NCBI GenBank assembly: GCA_028583405.1
Contig: CM053243.1
Coordinates: forward strand, 25,822,524-25,886,523
Reading direction: 5' to 3'
Origin: Pogonophryne albipinna
Lineage: Eukaryota > Chordata > Actinopteri > Perciformes > Artedidraconidae
Length of the DNA: 64,000 nucleotides
The notes under the pieces were generated by a model. That model was not told the DNA's origin. It saw only the letters and a program-made list of their open reading frames with translations, and searched no databases. Position 1 is the first letter of the stretch. The number at the start of each line of letters is the position of its first letter. Below, piece after piece: positions 51,214-63,600 of this stretch. The position numbers were made by a program, and so were the translations under genes.

Positions 51214-54200
51214 TCAGTGTTCTTCTGCACTGATGCGAGATCGACAAGTTGCCCGCAGCTTACTCAAGGTTGCAATGGAGAGACTTCCTGGTTCAGTGAA
51301 GATTTTCTAGGAAAGACACAAGGATTATCGGATTAAAGGCAGCTGATAATAATGGACATCCGTTTTATACGGATTGGTCTTTCCTCCAGTGGATAACATG
51401 TTAAAGGTCCCCTATTATACTGTTTTTCATCAATATAGTTCTCAAATATATACAAAACATGCGTCTGAAGTGTCATGATACCAAACAGATCATGACTTGT
51501 AGCATCCCATAAACCCCTCTGTTTCAAAAGTGCTGATTCTCTGTCTTTTACTTCGATGAAAATAAGGTGGCCTCCTCCCCAGACCCCTCTGCGAGATATT
51601 TGGTTAAAAGAACACAATGGTGCTCTAGGAGGAGATTCAGGTGATAAGGTGGGTGGTTGGTGATTGGCTAATGGTTACACAAGCCAAAAAAACATTATGA
51701 CATGAAGTAGCCAAAATCTGATCAGCTCATTTTCAGACGGGTTTTTATAAATATGGATCAGGACAAAAAGAGAGCAAATATTTTTTCCTGAAACTTTCAG
51801 AATCTCTTTACACAGAGGGGACACATGTTTATGTATAAAAGACATGAAAAAGTGGATTTTACACAATAGTTGACCTTTAAATAAAAAGCAGTGATGTGAT
51901 TCCTCCTTTTTTACCTGCATGAAAGTGTGACATTCTTCCACAAATGGTCCCTGGGTGATCTGCTTGAAGTTCTGGCAGACGTCCGGCAGGGACTGGGCCT
52001 GCTGCAGCAGAGCCTGCTGGTGCTGGATCAGAGTCAGGGCCACGCGGAACAGGATTTTAGAACCCTCGTAGAACAGGCAGTCCCAGATCCGCAGAACTGT
52101 CTGCAGAGAGACAACAAGAATGAAACTGGCCACCTCAGCATACAGCATTTTATATTAATGTACTTAGCATTAAACAGTGATGCAAACACAGGTATGGTGA
52201 AAAAAGAGAGAACTATTCGAAGCAGGAAAAAAAAGCATAATATACCATCTGACAAAGGCCTGTGCTATAATGCTTCAATTAACTGGCTATTCTTTATATA
52301 CTCAGATCAATAGGAGACAGAGATGTTAAGTTATAAATCAAGGGTTTTTCTAGTTCATAAACATGTCCGTGGTAAAATGTTTAGAACACACAAGCAGAAA
52401 TCTGCCGGAGTCTTCTGGCACATGTCCCTTGAAAATGAAGTCTAGCCACAGATTCTTGTCTTTTTCCAGGGATGGCATTGCATGCAGTCCCTTGTCCCGA
52501 TTCTTGCAGCCAACAACAGCACAACGTTTAACTCCCTTAGACATCCTGGCAAGAGCAGGCAAAAACACAGATGTGACTGGGGGAGATTTAGCTTTCCGAC
52601 AGCCTATATGCGAATGAGAGGTTGGGCAATGGCCGTGGCCCAACCTCTCATCCCCCTGATAGGTGGAGAGTTGCCCATATAGGCAGAGCACCCCTTTTCT
52701 GAGGTCAGAGAAATTCAAATCTGTATCAGCTCCGTTGCAGCCCCGTTTTTAGAGATTTGGGTATGGAGGAAAAGAGAGAGGGTTGTGTTTTCTGACACTT
52801 GGTGAGTTCCCTGACACACCGGGGACACATATTCATGTATAAAAGACGTACATGAAAAGTGCATTTTGCATGATAGGTCCCCTTTAAAAGCATCAATCTG
52901 GGGCACTTTGAGGGCAAAATTAAGAGATCTATGGATACAGCTTTCAACACTCATATAAAACAGAACTGTATAATGCTTCAATTAACTGGCTATTCTTTAT
53001 AATATACTCAGATCAAGAGAAGACAGAGATGTTAAGTTATAAATCAAGGGTTTTTATTATTATTTACAGGTTAATATTATACACTTTTGACTTTAAGGGC
53101 TTCAGTTTTTCTTCTTCTTTGCTTGCGAAAGTGTTTCTACCGCTTTACGTCTACTTTACTAACTGCTTTACGCAACCGACTGGTGCTGCTGCTGCGTCAT
53201 CACGTCACCGGTGCTTATCAGGCTCTAGCTCCGAACCGGCCCTGGGACCGCGTTGGTGTCAAAGGGGCATTAGTTTGCCGGACCCTCGCAGCGGTGTTAC
53301 AGCGCAGAAGTGCGCCGCATTTACGCATGACTGATGTGCAACAACATGTGACTCCTCTGTTTGTCTTTTGTTGGTCGCTTCTTAGCAGACCCTTCACGTG
53401 ATAGCAGAGCGAACAGGTACAGGAGGCGTAGAGCGAGGGGTCATTGTCCACTAGTCGTGCTCGCGGATGGATACAAAAATATCCAATTGGCGGCCGCCAA
53501 TAAAAATAAAGTAAAGTCTATGTTTTGAAGTGAGAAGTTGTCAGTCAGTCCGTGAGTCGGACCCCCCCCCCAAAACGAAACTCTTCGGTTCTCCACGAAT
53601 TACACAAGTCACCCAAATCAGCGTTAAAAAAGCGTGAGGCGCCCCGAAAAGCGACTAATTTGCATCACTGATTAAAGGGGACCGATATTGCAAAATGCAC
53701 TTTTGTACGTCTTTTATACATGAATATGTGTCCCCGGTGTGTCAGGGAACTCACCAAGTGTCAGAAAACACAACCCTCTCTCTTTTCCTCCATACCCAAA
53801 TCTCTAAAAACGGGGCTGCAACGGATCTGATACAGACTGATACAGATTTGAAATATCTCTGACATCAGAAACGAGGAGCCCCGCCTATATGGGCAACTCT
53901 GCACCTATCAAGAGGAGACAGCCACGGCCATTGCCGTTCGAAAGCGCTGGAGACGCTGTAGTACATATGCCAGGCCTGTAGGTGGCGCTGTAGTCTGACA
54001 CAAAAGCAGCAAAGAAGACTTCTCAGATTCAACCCTTGCAAAAACAGGGCTAAAAAAGAGCAAATAGAGTGAAATGAGGCATGGCTAAAATGCATGATCT
54101 GTTTGGTATTTTGAAAAAAAAACTTCGCAGACATGTTTTATATAGGTATGGCCCTACAATATATTATTCAAATATAGCATGATAGGTCCACTTTAACGGA

Positions 54201-56017
54201 GTCCTCAAACAAGTACCTGGGGATCCCATTAATGTAGCTTATTTTGCAAACCAAAGGAAAATTGGGATTTAAATGACAAATGATTTAAATGACTTTCTAA
54301 TGCACCAAAAAAGAAAGCACTTTTCAGTGTAAAGATTAAGGGAAGTGAGGAATGTATTCTTTGTATTATCTTTACTCCAATTATTATTCTTTTCCTTACA
54401 TTGAACCTCCTTACCAGCTACCTTTAAACTATACATTTACAACCATGGTCTCTACTCCTTTCAAATGGAGCAGAGTATAACTTGGACACTGCCGGAGGAA
54501 CCCTTAAATACATCTAGGGGTGGGACATTAGTGAGGAATAATGTCCTTGTGGCTGCAGTATTAAGTGTCAGTGCAGTGTCTGTGTGGGGAGGGGGGATCT
54601 GGAGTGAATACTGTGAACATCTGCAAGTGTTACGCGCTCCTCCTGGAGCTCTGTGTATGTTATTTGGAAAACAGACATAACAGAGCACGCCCATCCCCAG
54701 ACCAACAGAGGGAGTGAGCAACAGCAAGGACTGTTTACATGGTAAGCTGGCTATTGGAACAACAGGAGTTATATATATTTATATCTGAATCCACTAAAAG
54801 CAGCTCTTGTATAAATCACATGAAGAGCTTTTATTGTTTGAGAAATGAGAAACAATTTATCAACCAAAATGTTTAGTTTATAACACCTTTGCTTTCTCAT
54901 ATACCGTATCTATCCCCTAAAGTCCTACATCATGTGAAACCCTCAGCCCCTGAACAGTGACTTTTGATCCACCCCACAAACATTATGGATTACATTAATG
55001 CACATCATGTGAACAATAGAGATGTCCCGATCCGATCACGTGATCGGGGATCGGAGCCGATCACGTGATTTTCAAAAGATCGGGAGAAAAAAAATCGGGG
55101 ATCGGGATTTTTTTTTTGTTGCATTTTGCGCTCATGTCTGCGCAGCCCTCAACTTTAAAATATAATACACTGTAGTTTGCCATATATTGTCCTATTTTTA
55201 GTGTTTGAGTTTTTTAGCTTTTACAGTTCTTTGTATAGTTCAATTAGAATGGTGTAAATACTTGTCTTTGTTATCCTTTTTGAATGTTAAATTGTTTCCT
55301 AAAAATACTTGTTTTTTTACTATCCTTATATCTTTTTTTTTTTACCTATTATTTCAACACATTTTCTTAGAATGTTTATGTTCGCACCACCAGACACCAA
55401 AGAAAATTCCTTGTAAGTGTAAACGTACCATTAAACTTGATTCCGATGCAAATGACCAGAAAGTATGTCTGTCTTTCCACACTGTCGGTTATCAAGCTTT
55501 CCTAAAATGTTGAATTAATCAGGATACAATGTGCTGTATACATTGCGGTGGAAATGTCAAATCTTCCCTTGTGTCCGCACTAAGAAACCCACACAGAACC
55601 ACTCACCTCTACTGGCAGGACGTCTATGTAAAGACAGATGAACCATCGGGACACCACGAGGCTCCACATGACGTTATGATCCATCATGGTCTGCCACACT
55701 CTGGGGATTTTCACTTTCACCAGTTCCCCCAACACTTCCTGGTCCGTTTTCAGCCCCATCATGGCGGGACTGTAGTAGTCTGAAACCACACACAGAAGCA
55801 TCATTGTGAGTTACACATTGCTCTTCCAAACAGATTTGAATACATCAATGTAAACAACAGGATAAATGGAAAACAGTTTTAATTCATAGTGACATTTACT
55901 ACTTTGAGTGAGTGCATGATACAAAGGAAGTGTACTGTAGGTCTTAAGCCTTGGCCAGATAAAGACCATGTGACCAACAGGATTATTCTTAGCTCAGAGA
56001 AAAGGGACAACTACAAC

Positions 56018-56063
<46 letters not shown>

Positions 56064-59000
56064 CAAGACACATACACACCTGGTAAGATTCTACCAAGCA
56101 GTGCATCCATCAGCCAGAAGGACTTCTCTTCATCTTTTGTAATGATAAGTAGATACCCTGCTACGAAGTTCATCCCCTGAAGGAAAAAAGAAAAAGACAC
56201 AAACTCAGGTCATGGTCACATGAATCTTGAAATCCTGCCCTAGAGCTCTTTAATAAAGCATCCAGGAGAGAGAGCAGGACGTTTACGCTGGAAATGAAAC
56301 AAAGCGGCACCAAAACAAAAACATGAAATCCAGATCAGGCTTCCTGAGTTACAGACGGATGTTTTCGAGTGATACTTCATAAGAAATGTAGACATCAACA
56401 AAGCCCTGCTGTCATTTGAATTGCAAAGCAAACTGGACGAGCTCTGGTGAATGAGATTTGCCATTCAAATGGTAATTATTAACATATGCAATACTGACAC
56501 AAACAGCCTGCTCAAAAACAGACCTAAGCCTTCATTGAAAATGTTAGTCATACAGCGCAATAAACAATAAAGAAACAATATGAAAAACTGCATGATTTGA
56601 TATCAAAAGTGTAAGATGCTGTAAAAAAAATTATATTCATCAAAATACACTTAAGGTGGGGTAGGTAAGTTTGAGAAACCGGCTCGAGATACACTTTTTG
56701 TTATATTCCATGGAATGCTCTTAACATCCCGATAGCAATGAATATCTTACGTGCTTTGACAAAAAATCCATACAAAAATGTCATCTGTGGAAGCCGTAGT
56801 ACTGTAAGCAGCACGACCAATCATCTGAGCCGGCCCGGCTAAAATAACTGGATGGCCTACCTGCCTGTCAGCCTTCCATCTGTGCACAAACTTATCTCGT
56901 GCCCTCATTGGTCATGTGCGCGTTCGTGTGTGTTGGAGGAGGGGCTCTGTAAGGAAGTGGCAGATTTTTTCCGGCTGTGTATTTTCAAATTCTTGCGCAC
57001 TCGAGCTGGTTTCTCAAAAATTACCTACCCCACCTTTAAGGCTGGATCTTTGCAGTGATATTACCTGACAGTAGCCCACATTTGGGTTGTGGTTGCCATA
57101 GGCCAACAGCACGTTATACAGAGCTTTCTGCATACATGGGTTGGCTGTCTTGCGGAACGCCACGTTGTCTGGAAATGTTCTGTTCAAGTCTAAAAGGAAA
57201 AAAAACACCAAAGAAACAAGTATTCAGAGCTGCTGTGTGTTTGTGTGTTGATCGGTGCATAAGAGCATGTTGATTTCAAATAAAGAGCACAACAGTTTGT
57301 TTTATGCTATACACAGTTATAATAATAATAAGTTAGGTTTCTAAAGCTCTTTCTAAACACACAAAGTCACTTTACAAGAATACAATTTAAAAAACAACAA
57401 AGATGAAATTATGTGAATTAGAAACAGAACGGTATGCTGTTTTTTGACAATAAGTAAAACACTGCAGGTCATACAAGGATACATTTTAATTTCCTCTTGT
57501 TTGTTGTGTTGTTTTGTTGGACATGCACACACACAGTTGGCTCAAATATATTAACTGTATTTCCAGTGTTTACAGACTGAATACACAATAAATATTACAT
57601 TGGAGGGCCCATGGCTAGTGCAAAGATTAACTTCTTGGAGACTCTTCAAATACATACGAGCACACATTCATGGTCTATTATTTTGAAACCAGGTCTTTAC
57701 GGTTAAAGTGTTGTTTACCTTGTAATCTCAGAGAGAGAGGATACAAAGATTGTGCTCAGGATAACTTTACACAGTCCTTGGTCATTTTATTATAACCCAC
57801 TGAGCAGTGTTTAAGCATATAACTCAACTTCACACTTATTACTCAAGCTGGCTTTCCTGGACTCCTTTATCTCACATACTCGTTAACACATTGCAGTTTT
57901 CTGTCTGTATGCCAAGTCAATGTCTGACAGGAGGAAACATCAACATGGGAGCTGGTCTGGTTGTAGAACAGTCTCACTTACTCATAAAGCCACAAAGGGG
58001 ATGCCAGAAAATACAAAGTGTCATGACTCTGAACACCAATCATCAGTGTAGCAGACTGTTGGCTGTGGCTCTGTAGTGTGTCTGCAACTGTGGGCTACAG
58101 TCAGCAATAACCAGCCAGCATTCAGCCGCATCAGCACACTGACTCAATCACCCTCAGAGGGTTAGAAAGATTTCCCTGACTTGGGTTGTAAAATGTTGTT
58201 TTATTCATTTGGACCACATGATGAAAATGGCAATGCGAAGCAAAACGTGGGACTCAAATTGGGAAAGAAACACAGAGTTTCAGGTTTCTTTAAGGATGTT
58301 TGAGTGGTACAGATGCACTGATTAATATTTGTCTTGGCTGATTCTGATTTTCTTTCTTTATAAGAACTATAAGTGACATTCTTTGCCATGTGTTTCAATT
58401 TGACAGGCCAAAAATGAAATACAAGAGACTGATCAGTCACAGGGCGTGGCCGAACGGTTCTGAAAGGCTGCCGATCAATTGGTGCATCTCTACTGAATGC
58501 CGTGGGACTGAATGAGAAACAGTTTGCAGTCTGACCTGTGCAGATGGTCTCCACCAGTTTGGGGTCGTGCTGGGCTCCGAGCAGGGACTGGTAGTATCCT
58601 GGGTTCTTCTCTAGCTGGTCCTGACCCCCGCTGGCCGCCATCCAGATCAGAGCCCGGTGCTCATTGGGAATCCCCTTGCGTACGTAGCGCTTTACTGAAG
58701 GAGAGGTTAGGTTTCGTTCAGTTTTATGTTGTGTGCTCAGTATGTGAAGATACTGCCGTGTTCAATTTTAGCACTCACGTTTTACATTCTTCTGCACTCT
58801 TCTTTTCCCCTTTAGTAGTTTGGACCACTTGATGGTACGTCGGGTCAGCACCACTAGATACTCAGACATGAGCTCCTCATATGACTCGTAATCAAAGTCC
58901 TTAGAGCGCTGAAAGCCATACGGATCCACGCTGTGCCAAAAAGAGTTAGAAACTGTTTAATGAAACACTTCAAAAGAATGAATGATTCTTTGATTTAGTT

Positions 59001-60622
59001 TATCACAATCATCACCTGAATCACCAAGCATTCACATGAGAGCAGTGTCAGCTGTTTCTGTGCTTTTCCTTGTAAACCATGATGTAATTGATTGAATTTA
59101 AAGAAAGACTGACGACAATTAAGCAACTTTGGCTGAACATTTAATTTAATTTATAATGCAGTTCAAATATTGAACTTGGTATTATAAACATTTTGTAAAA
59201 AGTAAAGTAAAAAAGCACTTGAAAGTTATTGTCACACAGTTATTGTCATTAATTAGTATTCACATTAGCTACATCTACCTACATCTGGTTCTAAATGAAA
59301 AAGTTGTGTACAGTAGGTGGCTCAACCTAACGCCTTAGGTAACACCATAATCTTCCTGCAGCTTAACCCTTTTACAAGAGCAAAGTCATGCCTGTAGAAT
59401 ACATGCAGTTACAGACCAGCAGTGTGGCAGGCTGCTACATCTGTTTTGAAAATATTTAACAGACTTAATCCCTTTACTACTGTATACACTACAAACAGCA
59501 CAGGCTCTAACTAGTGTTGTTCTCCAAATACTGGGTGAAAACAAAGGAAGGCATCATCATGCAAATGCTATGTTTTTCATGACTTTGTTGTCAAAGCAGA
59601 AGCAAGGGCACACGTTATCAACCTGGAGTGTGTGAATGTGGCACCTGATTGCAGGTGTTAGTTTAGGTTATCACCATTTGTGTGAACTGTGCAACAGCTC
59701 CCTTTCAAAAAATAAGTAATTTAACATGTACTGCCATGAAGAGCGTGGATTGCAATCATCTACACAGAAAATAGATCATCAGCCTAAGTTTACTTGCAGA
59801 CAGATTTAGTCAACTGCACTTTATCAAGGGCAAATCCACTCCAGTCTCATGTTCATTCAGTTGCCAATTTATTAGGTACAACTGTATACCTTTTTGAAGG
59901 ATATGTTCCGATTTAGAAAGGTGTTGATTGAACTTAATGTTCATTTTGGAGGCTGTAGTTTCTAATACTTAGACTACCCTCATTGATATAAATTGGGAAA
60001 ACCACTATTAACTTCAATAGAGCTACAAAGTTTCTACAACCTCTATGATGGCCATACCATTGAATCAACACCACTCTAACAGAGTTTAGTGAGTTTCATC
60101 GTCCTGAAGGTAGTTTATTTTATTTTAAATGTAAAGTTGTTTACAATGTTCCAATATGTCTGTTTAAATCAGATCATTACAACTGAGTTCACTTTTAAGG
60201 GAACTATACATATGTTTCTGTAAAGTGTAGTACAACAATGTTTCAGTATCCATACACATTGCATACTGAACTTTATGGGTTTAAAACTACAAACATGTGT
60301 TGAAAGTTGTTAAAATACCACAACCTGTAGGCTAACCATTAAAGAGTAGCCGCTAGTTAACAACTCAAGTAACGTCAACGGTTTAAAGTAGTTTACGTCA
60401 GTTAGCTAACCTTACTGCTTCCAATTTGAACAAAATGAGAAATAAAACAATTAGCTGTTTCTGAGTTGACTTTTCAGTTAAGTTACTGGCTTCCAGATAT
60501 CGATCAAACATGTTTTTAAAGGTTTTATTAGGCTGAGAGTGCCCTGGTTACCTGTCCACCCTGTCTCTGGCGCTACCGTCCGGGGAGCGGGTCCTCTGGG
60601 CTGGCTTGCTCTTCTTCTCCAT
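51214..60622 (-). CDS. grtp1: Growth hormone-regulated TBC protein 1 (Rab GAP family)
   Basis: Eight coding exons on the minus strand: 60622-60552, 58930-58779, 58694-58536, 57189-57065, 56176-56080, 55779-55607, 52100-51915, 51306-51214. Phases agree and give 351 aa (human 336). The N-terminus is MEKKSKPAQRTRSPDGSARD, then DPYGFQRSKDFDYESYEE. A TBC domain covers roughly residues 85-310. Both dual-finger motifs are intact: I-C-T-D-L-N-R (Asp128, Arg131) and Y-C-Q (Gln169), so GAP activity on a Rab GTPase is expected. The sequence RILPDYYSPAMMGLKTDQEV is close to human. The last exon, 30 codons, encodes KIFTEPGSLSIATLSKLRAT and ends AEEH. Exon 2 ends with a one-base phase that adds a Leu (NVK-L-KRYVRKG) relative to human. 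The introns hold many transposons. Confidence 0.97.
51401..51880. mobile_element. TTAA-flanked MITE, family A copy 2
   Basis: TTAA AGGTCCCCTATTATAC at the left and AATAGTTGACCT TTAA at the right, closely related to 6617-7089. It lies in the last intron of grtp1, only 35 bases from the donor of exon 7 and 95 bases from the last exon, so it fills most of that intron. Confidence 0.85.
52266..52349. repeat. About 85-bp direct repeat, left copy
   Basis: Shares tataatgcttcaattaactg, then ggctattctttata, gacagagatgttaagttata and aatcaagggttttt with 52969-53055, in the same orientation and with only small indels. Confidence 0.9.
52350..52887 (-). mobile_element. TTAA-family B element, truncated, with a THAP-domain remnant
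   Basis: The right end (catgataggtcccctTTAA, TTAA at 52884-52887) is a family B terminus. The neighbouring 280 bases match 53672-54196 in reverse. Further in, the minus-strand frame 52718-52350 encodes a THAP-type zinc finger: start MSKGVKRCAVVGCKN, then WLDFIF, then LLVCSKHFTTDMF, with the C2CH ligands in place. THAP domains occur in Kolobok and P-type transposases. No catalytic part follows and the left terminus is missing, so this is a decayed copy, not a gene. Confidence 0.7.
52969..53055. repeat. About 85-bp direct repeat, right copy
   Basis: Partner of 52266-52349, in the same orientation. The two copies enclose the THAP-containing segment in grtp1 intron 6. Confidence 0.9.
53056..53671. 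other. Intron segment of repeat-like character
   Basis: GC-richer than its surroundings, with a C run near 53563-53572. No transposon termini could be matched and no protein family was recognised in any frame. It is probably remnant mobile DNA because it lies between two elements. Confidence 0.35.
53672..54196. mobile_element. TTAA-flanked element, family B copy 2
   Basis: TTAA AGGGGACCGATATTGC at the left; ATGATAGGTCCACT TTAA at the right. Internal sequence matches 9153-9867 and, reversed, 52600-52887. 525 bp, no transposase. In grtp1 intron 6. Confidence 0.85.
54197..55606. other. Rest of grtp1 intron 6
   Basis: No exon-like sequence. Includes the palindromic element end at 55021-55110. 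Confidence 0.5.
55021..55110. mobile_element. Palindrome-rich repeat end, hAT-like
   Basis: Begins gatgtcccgatccgatcacg and contains a perfect 16-bp palindrome (CCGATCACGTGATCGG, 55032-55047) plus a second gccgatcacgtgat block and repeated atcggg units. I remember this sequence type as a frequent DNA-transposon end in fish. The other end was not found. Confidence 0.55.
56022..56062 (+). repeat. CA microsatellite
   Basis: About 20 CA repeats starting 18 bases from the donor side of grtp1 exon 5. Confidence 0.95.
56651..57039. mobile_element. TTAA-flanked MITE, family C
   Basis: Left TTAA AGGTGGGGTAGGTAAG-like end (ttaaggtggggtaggtaagt) and right inverted end ttacctaccccacctttaa form TIRs of about 40 bp, including gagaaaccggctcgag / ctcgagctggtttctc. 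TTAA is at both ends. It sits 25 bases from the donor of grtp1 exon 4. Confidence 0.88.
58931..60551 (-). other. grtp1 intron 1
   Basis: AT-rich and without exon-like sequence. GCTAGTTAAC and GTTAGCTAAC motifs occur near 60350-60410, close to exon 1. Confidence 0.5.
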
Positions 60623-63600
60623 TGCCTCTTCTTCTCCGGTGATATCCTGAGAGTCTGTGCTAGAGTCTCACCATGAATCCACCGTGTTGTTGTTTTCCAC
60701 CAAGATATGTCAAAACAACAATGATAAAGTTCACATTAACGTCGGAGTCACGGTTGGTTTAAGTTAAAATTCGCTTTTAACTTTTCTCCATGTTTGCGTG
60801 CGGAAAGACGGGGACGAGATCGCTGCCTTTTTTCCTGCAGTTTTCCATGCTATTCCCGAAACGGGAAAGACGGGAAAAACATTCTTTAGCGATTCCTTGA
60901 GCAAAGTACTCCTATTATCCAATTCGTCAAATGTTGTTTTAATGATCCGCCGATGTCTTAGCCGTGTGTAGAGAGTAGAGTTTGAGTTTTATCGCCATCC
61001 GCATGCACCTGCTGCTGCTCGGAGTGCAACTAACCGGCCTGAAGCTCCGATAACAACATCCACAGATAACCACTACATGAATGCAACCACATGATACAAA
61101 TCACTTCTACTCTCGTTGTCCGACCTAACTTACATGGAAGATTTCGGACTCGTGACGTAATGGCCCCAGGACGCCACACGTCAATCAGACCTAATGCTGC
61201 TTTCGAGTGATTCCCGGAATATCCTACTTCAGTGCTGTCCTCAAGGAAAGGCAAGATGCTGTCCTGATTCTGTGGTGCATTCACGGCACTTTGGTTGGAA
61301 AAAGAAGTGCATCCGAGAAGAGTGTATCAGATAGACAGAGTTACCCACATTCTTGAAGCGTTCCTCATGTTGCCACTATGTTTGCCTATCACCAACATGT
61401 TATATGATGAAGATTCTGTTCATGTAGCCTTAACTTTTATAGCCTACTTGTCAACTTCTATGATCGCATCTATGTTTTAATGGTATTTATTGTATTATTT
61501 GTTTTTGTACTTATATTGATCTAGGCCAATGTGTCTGAAATATAGTTATATTCAAAACTGTTGTTATGCATCTGATCTTAATGTCTAACCCTAACCCTTA
61601 CATAGGCTAACTGGTTACTACTTCGACGAGGTACGTGTTGTGTGTCCGACGACACATAAAGGCAGCAAACATGCTAAGTAGCCGCGCCCTTCGCAGCGCA
61701 GCCACGTAGCTCAGCACCTGCATGCAGCCACCTGCTCACCTGAGCTGCTGCTACAGTCAGTCAAATATACCTGACTCAAACATATCTGTTGACTGGGTGA
61801 TTTCTTTATATACAAAGTCTTTAGGTGATTCAGAGATTTGCAAATATGACAAGCTAAACAAAAGGCCCTGGGCTTATGAAAATAAATAAATTCAAACATA
61901 TTCCACCCATCTGTCAAATGTGTGTGTCTGGTCTGGCATCAGCACATCACAGAGGGGAACATCTTATTCATAATGGAAAAGGTGACAGCAATTGAAAATG
62001 ACGCAAACGTTACTTAATGAAATCACCAGATTGATTCCAATTTGATTATGTGCTAATGAGAGAATCTGGAGCAGAGCTTATTGTGTCTCCAAGCTGTCAT
62101 CCACTTCCAGGCAGGACTGCAGTAAAATGACAGCCTAAGGGTTGTTCTGTTTACGTATTGCTGTATTTTAACAATTTCCTGTAGTTTCCTATTTAGAGGG
62201 GGGAAAGGGGGAAACCACGTGGTGAAACAAATGTTATTAGTGTGTTAATTTGTACTCAAATGAGTTTAAGTAAGGGACATTTCTAAATAGGATGTATGTT
62301 TCATGTGGCACTAATATTCTTTTTGTATTCATTTCCATAAACACCACAACTATCATTTACTTAGGTGTGTAAATATGTATATCACTGTGTTGTACGATGT
62401 ACCAACTGTTTCAGAATGTAGAAAAGCACTTTTAACCCTACCTAAATCAAATTACTTCAAATTTGATTTAAGCGTTTCTGCCCTACACAGACAGTAAATA
62501 ACAACACCATACTCCTGATCATCGCCACTGCTATCAGGATAAGCCTTGTGATGGACGGATAATGGATCATGTAGGCCCGGTCTCTTATCCTCTTGTGAAA
62601 ATACCAGAGTAAGTAAATGCAAACTCATGTTTTAGCAGTAATGTAATCCTGCTGATGGGTGGGGTAGGATCTCTGAATAGGATGAGTTTCCAGCCACATG
62701 TGACATGTTTGTCAAAGCTGTTTGCAACCTTTCATCTGTTTTGAGCATCACCACAGTTTTCTCTTTATATTTGATTGAAAATCATTTATAAAAAGCCTTG
62801 TAACCTTCATGACCATGTATTTGGCAATGTGTCTGGGTCAGTGAGTCTGTATACACCGCAGCCGGTTTGTATAATAATGTATTTTGCACTCGTGCATTTG
62901 AGCTTCAAGCATGGTTTGAAAATCCAATTTATCATATTTAAAATCATTGAATAAAGGTTTTTGAACCTCATATATCCTGCAGAATTACTAACTGCACTTA
63001 CCAAAACCAAACATTTGCACCCAATTGGCAAACACTTTATTTACAGTTCAAGACACTTTGTCCAACCAACTACACACAATTGTGATAAAGCACACTCATC
63101 TTTTAACGTCGTTCTGTATGTAGAGAATTCTGCATATACATTTTTTTCAAGTCTAGAAAAATAAGTGCAGGAACAAAAATATACTGTTGTACTTTTATTT
63201 TTCTCCAAAACAAATTGGTGCAACAGTCATGCACAACACATAGTTACAATTGTAAACAAAAATGATGCCTCTGTCAAATACAGTAAATCGAAAGGAAAAC
63301 TTTGAGGAAAAATCAATCTTTTAACAAAAAACAGAGGAAAGAAAAGTGCATAGGCTGCATCTCGTCCCCTAGCTGGGTCTGGCCACAGCCCCTCATCAAC
63401 ATTCAGAAGAAGCATGCACCTATAGCCTGACGGTCATACAGCTTCAACCGTTGCAAATAACTCTTCAACTACTTATCCTCCCTCTGCATATTCCCACTTG
63501 CTGCTATCCATACATCCATTGTTGTTGTGAAGAGTTAACATTTTTACAAAAATAAGTTCTGTTTTTATGGTAATTTGGCATGTGTTAATTGATTCATGTG

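Noticed and set aside
52350..52718. Functional THAP-domain gene
   Set aside because: No domain follows the finger, the frame is interrupted by element sequence, and it lies within a grtp1 intron inside a decayed transposon.
55205..55513. 102-codon frame next to the palindromic repeat
   Set aside because: A Phe/Leu-rich translation of T-rich repeat sequence. No homology recognised.
61580..61605. Telomere-like ctaaccctaaccctta
   Set aside because: Only two units and no array, so a chance or relic match.
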